Counted from the first letter of the stretch, positions 32,870-40,895 are shown. The stretch: 40,977 nt of DNA from Allobosea sp. ASV33 (GCF_016428755.1 NZ_JAELTI010000043.1:1-40977), one strand, 5' to 3'. The notes: generated by a model not told the origin, from the letters alone. Numbers and translations: made by a program.

Positions 32870-34633
32870 TCAGACGAGCTGCTTGCCCTTGGCGTCGATG
32901 ATCTGGCCGGTGTCGCCCTCGAAATCGGGCAGGATCATCTCGTTATGGGCCTTGCCCGACGGGATCATCGGGAAGCAGTTCTCTTCCTTGGCGACGAGGC
33001 AGTCGAAGATCACCGGGCCGGGCGTCTCGATCATCTCCATGATCGCGGCGTCGAGCTTGGCCGGATCGTCGCAGCGGATGCCGTGGCCGCCATAGGCCTC
33101 GGCGAGCTTCACGAAGTCGGGCAGCGACTGCGAATAGCTCTCCGAATAGCGCCCGCCATGCAGCAGCTCCTGCCACTGGCGCACCATGCCCATGTACTCG
33201 TTGTTCAGGATGAAGATCTTCACCGGCAAACGGTACTGCACCGCCGTCGACATCTCCTGCATGTTCATCAGGATCGAGGCCTCGCCGGCGACATCGATGA
33301 CGAGCGCCTTGGGGTGCTTCATCTGCACGCCGATCGCCGCCGGCAGGCCGTAGCCCATGGTGCCGAGGCCGCCCGAGGTCATCCAGCGGTTCGGCTCCTG
33401 GAACTGCAGGTACTGCGCCGCCCACATCTGGTGCTGGCCGACCTCGGTCGTGATGTAGGTATCGCGATCCTTGGTCAGCGCATGGAGGCGCTCCAGGGCG
33501 TATTGCGGCTTGATGATCGTGTCCGAGCGCTTGTAGGCGAGGCTCTTGCGGCCGCGCCAGCCCTCGATCTGCATCCACCAGGCGGCGAGCGCGGTCTTGT
33601 CGACCTGGGCGCCGGTCTCGCGCCAGATCCGGACCATGTCCTCCAGCACATGGGCGCAGTCGCCGACGATGCCGATATCGACCTTGACCGTCTTGTTGAT
33701 CGAGGACGGGTCGATATCAATATGGATCTTCTTCGAGCGTGGCGAGAAGCCGTCGATGCGCCCGGTGATGCGGTCGTCGAAGCGCGCGCCGATATTGATC
33801 ATGACGTCGCAGTCATGCATCGCGAGGTTCGCCTCGTAGGTGCCGTGCATGCCGAGCATGCCCAGCCACTGCTTGTCGGCGGCCGGGAAGGCGCCGAGCC
33901 CCATCAGCGTCGAGGTGACCGGGAAGCCGGTCAGCCGCGCCAGCTCCCGCAGCAGCGCCGAGGCGTGCGGACCGGAATTGATCACGCCGCCGCCGGTGTA
34001 GAAGACCGGCCGCTTGGCGCCAGCGATCAGCTCGACCGCGGCCTTGATCTTGTTCAGGTCGCCCTTGACCACCGGGCGGTAGGTCTTGTGCTGGTTGTCA
34101 CGCGGCCGGGTGTAGGAGCCCGATGCGAACTGGATGTCCTTGGGGATGTCGATCACGACCGGGCCCGGGCGGCCGTTGGCGGCGACGTAGAACGCCTCGT
34201 GCAGAATCCGCGGCAGGTCGTGGATGCTCTTCACCAGGTAGTTGTGCTTGGTGCAGGAGCGGGTGATGCCGACCGTGTCGCATTCCTGGAAGGCGTCGGA
34301 GCCGATCAGATGCGTCGGGACCTGGCCGGTGATGACGACGAGCGGGATCGAGTCGAGCAGCGCGTCGGTCAGGCCGGTGACGGCATTGGTCGCGCCCGGG
34401 CCGGAGGTGACGAGCACGCAGCCGACCTTGCCCGGGCCGGAGCGGGCATAACCCTCGGCGGCATGGACAGCGCCCTGCTCGTGGCGCACGAGCACATGCT
34501 TGACCTTGTCCTGCTGGAAAATCGCGTCGTAGATCGGAAGTACGGCGCCGCCCGGATACCCGAACAGGTGCTCGACACCCTGATCCTGAAGCGCGCGGAC
34601 GACCATTTCGGCTCCGGTCATCATCTCGCTCAT
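32870..34633 (-). CDS. ilvB: Acetolactate synthase large (catalytic) subunit
   Basis: This is a 587-residue thiamine diphosphate enzyme that makes acetolactate and acetohydroxybutyrate for valine, leucine and isoleucine. Evidence is GYPGGAVLPIYDAI, the catalytic Glu52 in RHEQGAVHAAEGYARSG, the FAD/quinone domain (GGGVINSGPHASALLRELAR) and the C-terminal cofactor domain with MGYGLPAAIGVQMKHP and NNEYMGMVRQWQELLHGG. In the Mg-thiamine motif the usual GD is GE (AGEASILMN, Glu451). ATG 34633 has AGGAG 7 nt upstream. A leader peptide and terminator (34682-34793) indicate attenuation control. The assignment is strong. Confidence 0.96.
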   Translation of the reverse strand: MSEMMTGAEMVVRALQDQGVEHLFGYPGGAVLPIYDAIFQQDKVKHVLVRHEQGAVHAAEGYARSGPGKVGCVLVTSGPGATNAVTGLTDALLDSIPLVVITGQVPTHLIGSDAFQECDTVGITRSCTKHNYLVKSIHDLPRILHEAFYVAANGRPGPVVIDIPKDIQFASGSYTRPRDNQHKTYRPVVKGDLNKIKAAVELIAGAKRPVFYTGGGVINSGPHASALLRELARLTGFPVTSTLMGLGAFPAADKQWLGMLGMHGTYEANLAMHDCDVMINIGARFDDRITGRIDGFSPRSKKIHIDIDPSSINKTVKVDIGIVGDCAHVLEDMVRIWRETGAQVDKTALAAWWMQIEGWRGRKSLAYKRSDTIIKPQYALERLHALTKDRDTYITTEVGQHQMWAAQYLQFQEPNRWMTSGGLGTMGYGLPAAIGVQMKHPKALVIDVAGEASILMNMQEMSTAVQYRLPVKIFILNNEYMGMVRQWQELLHGGRYSESYSQSLPDFVKLAEAYGGHGIRCDDPAKLDAAIMEMIETPGPVIFDCLVAKEENCFPMIPSGKAHNEMILPDFEGDTGQIIDAKGKQLV

Positions 34634-34681
34634 AACGCTCTCCTGCGGCTGGTCTTCTGGTCTGTCTGGAACGCGGGCAAT

Positions 34682-34704
34682 AAAAAAGGCCCTCGGAGGG
34701 GCCT
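34682..34704 (-). terminator. Attenuator terminator upstream of ilvB
   Basis: On the minus strand AGGCCC and GGGCCT (34687-34704) form a 6-bp stem with loop CTCCGA, followed by a run of T (34682-34687). It lies 48 nt before the ilvB start and 44 nt past the leader peptide stop. The bases at 34697-34703 can instead pair with 34744-34750, which would prevent the terminator. Confidence 0.82.
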
Positions 34705-34760
34705 GGGCGTGCGCTGGCGTCGGGGACGCCCGGTTCGAAAACCGGCCCCTACCAGCGCAC
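34697..34760 (-). promoter_or_regulatory. ilvB attenuator alternative stems (protector and antiterminator)
   Basis: Three pairings are visible. CCAGCGCAC (34752-34760) with GTGCGCTGG (34709-34717) is a perfect 9-bp stem covering the end of the leader peptide. GGCCCCT (34744-34750) with AGGGGCC (34697-34703) is a 7-bp antiterminator competing with the terminator at 34687-34704. CCGGTT (34730-34735) with AACCGG (34740-34745) is a small local hairpin. The layout matches ribosome-mediated attenuators. Confidence 0.75.
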
Positions 34761-34793
34761 CTCTACGAGAATAAGCTTGCGCATTGCGCACAT
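34749..34793 (-). CDS. ilvB leader peptide (Leu/Ile/Val-rich, attenuation)
   Basis: A 14-residue peptide, MCAMRKLILVEVRW, or 11 residues from the internal ATG at 34784. The core LILVEV has five branched-chain codons in six. AAGGA lies 3 nt before the first ATG and 12 nt before the second, so the actual start is unsettled. The frame ends TAG within the competing stem region. Stalling at Leu, Ile or Val codons would favour the antiterminator. Function is inferred from codon content and the surrounding structure. Confidence 0.78.
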   Translation of the reverse strand: MCAMRKLILVEVRW

Positions 34794-34816
34794 GTTCCTT
34801 GACTAAAGTTGCCGAA

Positions 34817-34844
34817 CGCTAACGAAGGGCGCACGGCCGGTCAA
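34817..34844 (-). promoter_or_regulatory. Candidate promoter of the ilvB leader transcript
   Basis: On the minus strand TTGACC (34839-34844) and TTAGCG (34817-34822) are separated by 16 nt. The -10 box ends 23 nt before the leader ATG at 34793, which gives the short 5' end expected for an attenuator. The rest of the 325-bp gap 34634-34958 holds the divergent diguanylate cyclase promoter region; I see no other gene there. Confidence 0.5.
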
Positions 34845-34958
34845 GCGTTAACATGGCTAAAGAGCGGCCGATCGCGCGGTCCCGAAAATGTCATGCCTTT
34901 AGGGAACACTTTTTCAATCCGTCGGCCCTAGCGTAAGCGCGCTCGAACCGGGACGGCT

Positions 34959-36422
34959 ATGTATTACGAGGTTCACTCCGAGAATATTGCGGCGCGCGCG
35001 CATGCGCCGGAGATCGCAAAGATCCTGGGTCGCTTCGCGCTCCATCGCAGCGAAGGCCAGGCCGTGGCCTATGAGGCTCTCGCGGCCGCGCTGCTGCCGG
35101 ATTTCGGCGATGACCTGATGATCCTGGAGCCGACTGGGGAAGACGACTTTCGCTGGCTACATTTCGGACGCGAGATCGTGCGCTATTCCGGGGCCACCCG
35201 CTTGGGCCAGCAGCTCTCGAGCATGCGTGAGCGCGTCGCCCGCTTCACGATCGATAGCTTCAACCAGGCCCTGGCCGAAAACCGGCCGCTCTACACCGTG
35301 CATCGCTCGACCCAGGCCGTGCGCGTCGCCTTGTGGGAACGCCTGGTCCTGCCGACCGTCACGCGCGACGGCCGCCGCTTCATCATCGCCTTCAGCCGCC
35401 CCCTGCAGTTCCGCGAGGACCTGCTCAATGCCGTCCTCGAAAGCTCCCCCAGCGGCATCGTTGCTTTGCGCTTCATTCGAGACGGCGCCAATCGGATCGA
35501 GCAGGCCGTCGTTGTCACCGCCAACCGGCGCGCCGCCGAACTGAGCGGGCGCGCGGACGTCAATCTGCTCGACACCGACGGCCGCGAGAGCCTGCCTTTC
35601 CTGTCGGATACCTCGATCTGGCGCCGCTGCCTCTACGCGATCGACCTACAGCGCCCGGACACCCTCGAAGCCTCTTTTACGCGCGACGGCACGACGACCT
35701 GGCTCAGGATCGCGATTTCCCCGCTCGGCGACGGGCTCCTGCTGACCCTGACCGACATCACCGATCTGACCGTCGCCAACCAGACCCTGCAGATGCGCGC
35801 CGCAACCCTGGCGCTGGAGATCGGACGCGAGCGGGCCACCCGCCGCGCCCTCTCCGAGGAGATCGGCCTGCGCGAGGAGCGCGAGACCGAACTGCGCCGC
35901 CTCGCCGAGACCGATCCGCTGACCGCGCTGCTCAACCGCCGCTCTTTCACCGACAAGGCCAATGCCGCCATCGCCGCCAGCGAAGCTGAGGGCAGCGACC
36001 TCGCCCTCATCATCGTCGACCTCGACCATTTCAAGCAGGTCAACGATACCTATGGCCATCCGGCCGGCGATGCGGTGATCCGCGCCTTCGCCGACCTGCT
36101 GCTCGGCCAGTTCCGCAACGATCGCAATCTGGTCGGCCGCTTCGGTGGCGAGGAATTCGGCATCCTCCTGCAGGGCTGCGACCAGGCTTCCGCGGCGGCA
36201 TGCGCGCGCCAGATCCAGGACGCGCTCCTGACCCGCTCCATGCCGGTATCGGAAACCCTGGCATTGAAGGTGACTGCGAGCCTCGGCATCGCCGCGCGGC
36301 ATCCCGGCGAAGCGCTGGCATCGCTGACCGCGCGCGCCGACCAGGCGCTCTATCGCGCCAAGAACGAGGGCCGCAATCGCCTCGGCCTGGCCGAGCCCCC
36401 ATCCGTTGCCGCAGCGGCCTGA
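34959..36422 (+). CDS. Diguanylate cyclase (PAS and GGDEF domains) without an I-site
   Basis: This is a 487-residue cytoplasmic protein. Residues 1 to about 145 include a PAS-like region (FRWLHFGREIVRYSGATRLG). A PAS fold follows at about 152-270 (LLNAVLESSPSGIVALRF), then a coiled coil (about 273-315). The GGDEF domain is at about 318-478: AETDPLTALLNRRSFTDKA, metal-site IIVDLDHFKQVNDTYGHPAG, and active site GRFGGEEFGILL (Gly396-Phe400). The RxxD inhibitory site that should lie at 387-390 reads NDRN, so product feedback by this route is absent. It makes cyclic di-GMP in response to an unknown signal. No EAL domain is attached. It is divergent from ilvB. Confidence 0.9.
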   Translation: MYYEVHSENIAARAHAPEIAKILGRFALHRSEGQAVAYEALAAALLPDFGDDLMILEPTGEDDFRWLHFGREIVRYSGATRLGQQLSSMRERVARFTIDSFNQALAENRPLYTVHRSTQAVRVALWERLVLPTVTRDGRRFIIAFSRPLQFREDLLNAVLESSPSGIVALRFIRDGANRIEQAVVVTANRRAAELSGRADVNLLDTDGRESLPFLSDTSIWRRCLYAIDLQRPDTLEASFTRDGTTTWLRIAISPLGDGLLLTLTDITDLTVANQTLQMRAATLALEIGRERATRRALSEEIGLREERETELRRLAETDPLTALLNRRSFTDKANAAIAASEAEGSDLALIIVDLDHFKQVNDTYGHPAGDAVIRAFADLLLGQFRNDRNLVGRFGGEEFGILLQGCDQASAAACARQIQDALLTRSMPVSETLALKVTASLGIAARHPGEALASLTARADQALYRAKNEGRNRLGLAEPPSVAAAA

Positions 36423-36425
36423 CGC

Positions 36426-37352
36426 TCAGAGCTCCAGGCGTCGAGCAGCCAGTTCCAGCGCGGCCTCGGGCGCGACCGCCTCCCAACCCGCCATCTGGTG
36501 GCGGAACCACGTCACCTGCCTTTTGGCATAGGCGCGCGTATCGGCCTGGCCACGCAGGATCGCCTCCTCCAGGGTGATCTCGCCGTCGAGATGGGCGATC
36601 AGGCCGGGCACGCCATGGGCCCTCATGATCGGCAATAGCGGATCGAGCCCGCGCTGCTTCAAGCGTGCGACCTCGTCGAGCGCGCCCTCGCACATCATCG
36701 CCTCGAAGCGCCGGTCGATCCGCTCCCTCACCGTCTCGCGCTCCGGATGCACGAACAGCCGCAGCGTCGGCACACCGCCGAGAGGCCCCGGCTCGCGCTC
36801 GCCCTGGAAGCTCGCCAGCGAACGCCCGGTCGCCCGGAAGACCTCCAGCGCCCGCATGATCCGCATCCGGTCGGTCGGCCGCAATCGCTCCGCCATGGCA
36901 GGGTCGCAGGCCGCAAGCTCGGCATGCAGCGCCGTGGTCTCGCTCCCTTCGGCATGGACGCGGAATGCGGCTCGCACCGTCTCGGGAACCGGCGGCATCG
37001 CCGAAAAGCCTTCCGTGACGGCCTTGAAATAGAGCCCGGTGCCGCCTACCAGGATCGGCAGCGAGCCCGCCGCGCGCAGCTCTTGCAACAGCGTCGCCAC
37101 ATCGGCGGCGTAGCGCATCGCCGAATAGTTCAATGCCCCATCGACATGTCCGTAAAGGCGATGCGGCACCATCGCCTCCTCCGCCGCGCTCGGCCGGGCC
37201 GATAGGACGCGCAGGTCGCCATAGACCTGCATGGAATCGGCGTTGACGACGGTGCCGCCGGTCCGACGCGCGATCTCGATCGCCAGCGCGGACTTGCCGC
37301 TCGCAGTCGGACCTGCGATGAGCACCGCGCCGAATTGCCCTGCCGCCTTCAC
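36426..37352 (-). CDS. miaA: tRNA dimethylallyltransferase MiaA
   Basis: This 308-residue enzyme has a P-loop AGPTASGKSALAIE (about 14-21) and NADSMQVYGDLRVLSARPS, VPHRLYGHVDG, LPILVGGTGLYFKA and DRMRIMRALEVFRATG. These are the canonical MiaA blocks, and the C-terminal TRAYAKRQVTWFR binds tRNA. It adds a dimethylallyl group to A37 of tRNAs reading codons that start with U. It starts at GTG 37352, with GAGGAA just upstream. The start codon is 12 bp from that of serB on the opposite strand, so the promoters of both genes must lie inside each other's coding sequence. Confidence 0.95.
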   Translation of the reverse strand: MKAAGQFGAVLIAGPTASGKSALAIEIARRTGGTVVNADSMQVYGDLRVLSARPSAAEEAMVPHRLYGHVDGALNYSAMRYAADVATLLQELRAAGSLPILVGGTGLYFKAVTEGFSAMPPVPETVRAAFRVHAEGSETTALHAELAACDPAMAERLRPTDRMRIMRALEVFRATGRSLASFQGEREPGPLGGVPTLRLFVHPERETVRERIDRRFEAMMCEGALDEVARLKQRGLDPLLPIMRAHGVPGLIAHLDGEITLEEAILRGQADTRAYAKRQVTWFRHQMAGWEAVAPEAALELAARRLEL

Positions 37353-37364
37353 CCGGTTCCTCAC

Positions 37365-38252
37365 ATGCTCGTCGCCACACTCGTATCCGCCCACGGCCAG
37401 GCGCTCGTCGGCGACGCCCTGCTCGCCCGCCTCGCCCGCGCCGTGCCCGGCATCGCCCGCACCGCCGTGCTCGATGGCGCGATCGCCGCCGACCTCTTCG
37501 CGGAAGCGGCCGACACGCGCAAGCTCGAAGCCGATATCCGGGCCGCTCTGGACGGCGCGCCAATCGACGTCATCGTCCAGCCGGCGGCGACGCGCCGCAA
37601 GGCGCTCTTCCTCGCCGACATGGATTCGACGATGATCGGCCAGGAATGCATCGACGAACTCGCTGCCGTCGTGGGCCTGAAGGAGCATGTCGCAGAAATC
37701 ACCGAGCGCGCCATGCGCGGCGAGATCGAGTTCGAGCCGGCTTTGCGCGAGCGCGTCGCCCTGCTGAAAGGCGTGCCGCTTGCCGTTGTCGGCGAGATCA
37801 TCCGCGACCGCATCACGCTGACGCCGGGTGGGCGCGAACTCGTCAGGACCATGCGGGCCAATGGTGCCTATACCGCTCTCGTCTCTGGCGGCTTCACCGT
37901 CTTCACCGGGCCGATCGGAGCGACCATCGGCTTCGACGAGCATCGCTCCAACACGCTGCTCGCCGATGGCGGCATCCTGAACGGCGAAGTAGCCGACCCG
38001 ATCCTCGGCAAGCAGGCCAAGCTCGATGCCCTCGTCGAATTGCGCGCCCGCTTCAAGCTGACGCCGGAGCAGACGATGGCCGTCGGCGACGGCGCGAACG
38101 ACCTTGCGATGCTTGGCGAGGCGGGGCTCGGCGCAGCCTTCCGGGCCAAGCCGGCTGTGGCGGCGGCAGCCGACGCCCGGCTCGACCATGCCGATCTCAC
38201 CGCGCTTCTTTATGCCCAGGGCTATACGGGCAGCGAGATCGTGCGGAACTGA
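37365..38252 (+). CDS. serB: Phosphoserine phosphatase
   Basis: This 295-residue protein is a HAD-type phosphatase with catalytic DMDST (Asp85, Asp87) in FLADMDSTMIGQE, LVSGGFTVFTGPIG (second motif, Ser/Thr) and AVGDGANDLAMLGEAGLG (last motif). The first 75 residues form the N-terminal domain found in SerB of this group. It removes phosphate from L-phosphoserine to give serine. ATG 37365 gives the best start, but no Shine-Dalgarno sequence is visible, so translation may be leaderless or start from an upstream TTG (37335). It is divergent from miaA. Confidence 0.95.
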   Translation: MLVATLVSAHGQALVGDALLARLARAVPGIARTAVLDGAIAADLFAEAADTRKLEADIRAALDGAPIDVIVQPAATRRKALFLADMDSTMIGQECIDELAAVVGLKEHVAEITERAMRGEIEFEPALRERVALLKGVPLAVVGEIIRDRITLTPGGRELVRTMRANGAYTALVSGGFTVFTGPIGATIGFDEHRSNTLLADGGILNGEVADPILGKQAKLDALVELRARFKLTPEQTMAVGDGANDLAMLGEAGLGAAFRAKPAVAAAADARLDHADLTALLYAQGYTGSEIVRN

Positions 38253-38268
38253 TCCTACCCGCCTAACG

Positions 38269-38376
38269 CGGGTCATCCCGGGCGACCGAAGGGAGACCCG
38301 GATCCATGCCCGAGCACTCCCGACGAAGGTTCAGGAATGGATCCCGAATCTCCGCTTCGCTGCGTCCGGAATGACC
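38269..38376. repeat. Intergenic palindromic element, family A (diverged)
   Basis: Starts CGGGTCATCCCGGGCG and ends CGTCCGGAATGACCC, with internal GACCCGGATCCATG and GAATGGATCCCGAATC arms. It lies between the convergent serB and cupin genes. The outer arms match family A, but the inner sequence has changed. Confidence 0.7.
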
Positions 38377-38401
38377 CCGCTTATGTTTGATAAGCAGCCG
38401 A

Positions 38402-38743
38402 TCAATCGACGATGAAGAGCTTCGCGCCGGTCTTCGTCGCGGAGCGATGGGCCTCGGCATTGTCCGCGACCTGATAGCTCATGCCGGCACGGAGCGGCAG
38501 CACGCGCCCGTCGGCGAGCGTGGTCTCCATCTCGCCTTCGAGGCACAGGATAATGTGCCCCTTCGAGCACCAGTGATCGGCGACATAGCCCGGCGAATAC
38601 TCGACCATCCGCACCCGGATGCGGTTCTCTTCCGGGCCGAAATGCTGGACGCGCCAGGTCGCCTCGCCGCTGTCGCCGGCATGGCGCTCCACCGGGATCG
38701 TCGACCAGTCGGTGGTGACGAAGGGGATTTCGCTGATCTTCAT
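38402..38743 (-). CDS. DHCW-motif cupin fold protein
   Basis: This 113-residue single-domain cupin begins MKISEIPFVTTDWSTIPVER. The family motif is VADHWCSKGHIILCLEGEME, with His and Cys residues as probable metal ligands, and the second cupin motif is LPLRAGMSYQVADNAEAHRS. ATG 38743 has GGAGAG about 6 nt upstream; a longer frame from 38827 lacks one. The biochemical role of the family is unknown. It is convergent with serB, with a palindrome between. Confidence 0.8.
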   Translation of the reverse strand: MKISEIPFVTTDWSTIPVERHAGDSGEATWRVQHFGPEENRIRVRMVEYSPGYVADHWCSKGHIILCLEGEMETTLADGRVLPLRAGMSYQVADNAEAHRSATKTGAKLFIVD

Positions 38744-38846
38744 CTTGGTCTCTCCGGGCGCGCTTCCCTCATCGGGAAACCGCAGCCCCTGTTTAGAGCG
38801 CGCCTCTCCCGGATGGAATCGCACCATCGCGGATCAGGCAACACAC

Positions 38847-38940
38847 CCGTCATGGTCGGGCTTGTCCCGAAAATCCACGTCTTCAGGGGTCGAGCGTCCC
38901 GTTCAAGGCGTGGATGCTCGCCACAGGGGCGAGCATGACG
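38847..38940. repeat. Intergenic palindromic element, family B-like (diverged)
   Basis: CGTCATGGTCGGGCTTGTCC with CGAAAATCCACG opens the element; GCGTGGATGCTCGCCACAGG with GGCGAGCATGACG closes it. The closing hairpin ATGCTCGCC/GGCGAGCAT is perfect. It lies between the cupin start and the protease terminator. It shares the CGTCAT...ATGACG ends and the two-hairpin layout of family B, but the loops differ. Confidence 0.62.
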
Positions 38941-38972
38941 ATTCAATCTCGCGCGACATCGGCGAAGAAACG

Positions 38973-39000
38973 AAAAAGGGCGGCCCACTGGGCCGCCCTT
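38973..39000 (-). terminator. Intrinsic terminator after the Do-type protease gene
   Basis: AAGGGCGGCCC and GGGCCGCCCTT are perfect complements around a short loop; on the minus strand they are followed by TTTTTCG. It starts about 25 nt past the protease stop codon. This is a classical intrinsic terminator. Confidence 0.9.
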
Positions 39001-39024
39001 CGCGTTCCCTGGATGGCGCTAGGC

Positions 39025-40542
39025 TCAGTTCATCGACACCGCGACGAAGCGCACTTCGCCCTGGCCGTTCGAGACGAGCAGGAGGGCCGACTTCTTGCCT
39101 TCCTTCTTCAGCACGTCGAGCCGCTTGGTCACGTCCTGCGGCGCGTTGACCGGCTCCTGGCCGACCTCGACGATCAGTTCGCCGACGAGGATGCGCTTGT
39201 CGGCCGCGTTCGAGTTCGCATCGACCTTGGTGATGACCACGCCCTTGAGGCCGTCCTTGATCGTGTAGCGTTTGCGCAGTTCATCGGTCTGAGGCGAGAA
39301 CTCGAGGCCGAGCGCGCTGGTCACGGCGGGCTTGGTCGGCTCGGTCGTCGGCTTGCTCGCCGCAGCCGTCTGGACCTTCTCGCCGTCTTCGAGGCGGCCG
39401 AGCTTGACCGTCTTGGTCTCTTCCTTGCCCTTGCGGATCACCAGGATCGGCACGTCCTTGCCGACCGGCGTCGCCGCGACGATCCGCGGCAGGTCGCGCG
39501 AATCCTTCACGTCCTTGCCGTCGAACTTGACGATCACGTCGCCGGTCTCCAGTCCGGCCGGCTTGGCCGGTCCCTTCTCGTCGATGCCGGCGACGAGCGC
39601 GCCGCGCGCCGTGCCAAGGCCAAGCGCCTCGGCCGTGGCGTCGTCGACGGTCTGGATGCGCACGCCTAGCCAGCCGCGCCGGGTCTCGCCGAACTCCTTG
39701 AGCTGGTCGACGACATTCGTCGCCAGCGTCGAGGGCACGGCGAAGCCGATGCCGACCGAGCCACCCGTCGGCGACAGGATCGCCGTGTTGATGCCGATGA
39801 CCTCACCGGCCATGTTGAACAGCGGGCCGCCGGAGTTGCCCTTGTTGATGGCCGCGTCGGTCTGGATATAGGTGTCGTACGGGCCCTGGCTGATGTCGCG
39901 GTTGCGGGCCGAGACGATGCCCGAGGAGACCGAGCCGCCAAGGCCGAACGGGTTGCCGATCGCCATCACGGGATCGCCGATCCGCATCTTGTCGGAATCG
40001 CCGAACTTGACGGAAGGCAGCGGCTTGTCGTGCTTCACGCGCAGCACGGCGAGATCGACCTTGCTGTCCTTGCCGATAACCTCGGCCTTGAGCCTGAGGC
40101 CGTCATTGAAGATCACGGTGATCTCGTTGGCGTCGCCGATGACGTGGTTGTTGGTGACCACGATGCCGGAGGGATCGACCACGAAGCCGGAGCCGGCCGA
40201 TTGCGAGCGGCGCTGCTGCGGCGCCTGGCGCTCGCCCTGCTGGTTGCGGCGGTTGAAGAATTCCTCGAACAGGTCGCCGAAAGGCGTGTCGGGGCCGAGC
40301 TGCGGCAATTGCGGCAGGTTGCGGCCCTTCGTGTCATTGGTGGTGACCGCCGCGATGTTGACCACCGCCGGCATGACCTTGTCGACGAGATCGGCAAGCG
40401 AGGTCTGCCCCTGCAGGAGCGGCGTGTTGGCCTGCGCATGCCCCGGCGCCAGCACCGGCGAGGCCAGCAGCGCGAGGCCGGCGACGCCGGCAGCGAGAGC
40501 GATGCGGACAGGCCGGGCTGCGGAAAGGGTGTTCGATGCCAT
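39025..40542 (-). CDS. Do-type periplasmic serine protease (DegP/DegQ family)
   Basis: This is a 505-residue protein. Residues 1-38 are a signal peptide (VRIALAAGVAGLALLASPVL, cleavage after HAQA). The trypsin-like domain has the triad His133 in VTNNHVIG, Asp163 in KVDLAVLRV and Ser237 in NKGNSGGPLF. Two PDZ domains follow, the first near RRGWLGVRIQTVDDA and the second in the last 100 residues. The Q-linker (FFNRRNQQGERQAPQQRRSQ) is typical. It degrades or refolds envelope proteins. ATG 40542 is chosen with GAGGA 6 nt upstream. It follows hflC and DUF2065 on the same strand, a common arrangement in alphaproteobacteria. The family is sure; the degP/degQ choice is not. Confidence 0.94.
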   Translation of the reverse strand: MASNTLSAARPVRIALAAGVAGLALLASPVLAPGHAQANTPLLQGQTSLADLVDKVMPAVVNIAAVTTNDTKGRNLPQLPQLGPDTPFGDLFEEFFNRRNQQGERQAPQQRRSQSAGSGFVVDPSGIVVTNNHVIGDANEITVIFNDGLRLKAEVIGKDSKVDLAVLRVKHDKPLPSVKFGDSDKMRIGDPVMAIGNPFGLGGSVSSGIVSARNRDISQGPYDTYIQTDAAINKGNSGGPLFNMAGEVIGINTAILSPTGGSVGIGFAVPSTLATNVVDQLKEFGETRRGWLGVRIQTVDDATAEALGLGTARGALVAGIDEKGPAKPAGLETGDVIVKFDGKDVKDSRDLPRIVAATPVGKDVPILVIRKGKEETKTVKLGRLEDGEKVQTAAASKPTTEPTKPAVTSALGLEFSPQTDELRKRYTIKDGLKGVVITKVDANSNAADKRILVGELIVEVGQEPVNAPQDVTKRLDVLKKEGKKSALLLVSNGQGEVRFVAVSMN

Positions 40543-40703
40543 AGGGGTCCTCATGTCGGAAAAATGCGGGCCAATCGATGCAGGCATGCACGCCTGGTGC
40601 GGCAAGGCAAGCAGGCGCGCCCGATGATTGAACTCCGAAATGCGGCGGAAGGGCGACGCACGATCATGTCATCGAACACGATCATGTGCCTGCGCGCCCC
40701 CGT

Positions 40704-40895
40704 CTACCAGACGCCGCGCGCGAGCCAGACCAGGATCACGCCCAGAACCGCCGAGCCGATGCCGATGAGCCGCATCCGGTCCACCGGCGTTTCGGCCGCG
40801 CTACGGAGGGCATCCTTCGCCAGATGCGGAATCGCGGCGAAGAGGATGCCCTCGATAGCGAAGACCAGGCCGAGCGCCGCGACGAAATCAAGCAT
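40704..40895 (-). CDS. DUF2065 family small membrane protein
   Basis: This is a 63-residue protein with two hydrophobic segments, MLDFVAALGLVFAIEGILFA and RLIGIGSAVLGVILVWLARG, the DUF2065 (YjeT-like) pattern. It lies between the hflC end, 18 bp upstream, and the Do-type protease. This is its usual place in proteobacteria, and it may help the HflKC membrane protease complex, though no function is proven. Confidence 0.9.
   Translation of the reverse strand: MLDFVAALGLVFAIEGILFAAIPHLAKDALRSAAETPVDRMRLIGIGSAVLGVILVWLARGVW

Noticed and set aside
32945..34774. 609-residue plus-strand open frame opposite ilvB
   Set aside because: ilvB is certain, and the antisense translation has no recognisable motifs. 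It also covers the attenuator region.
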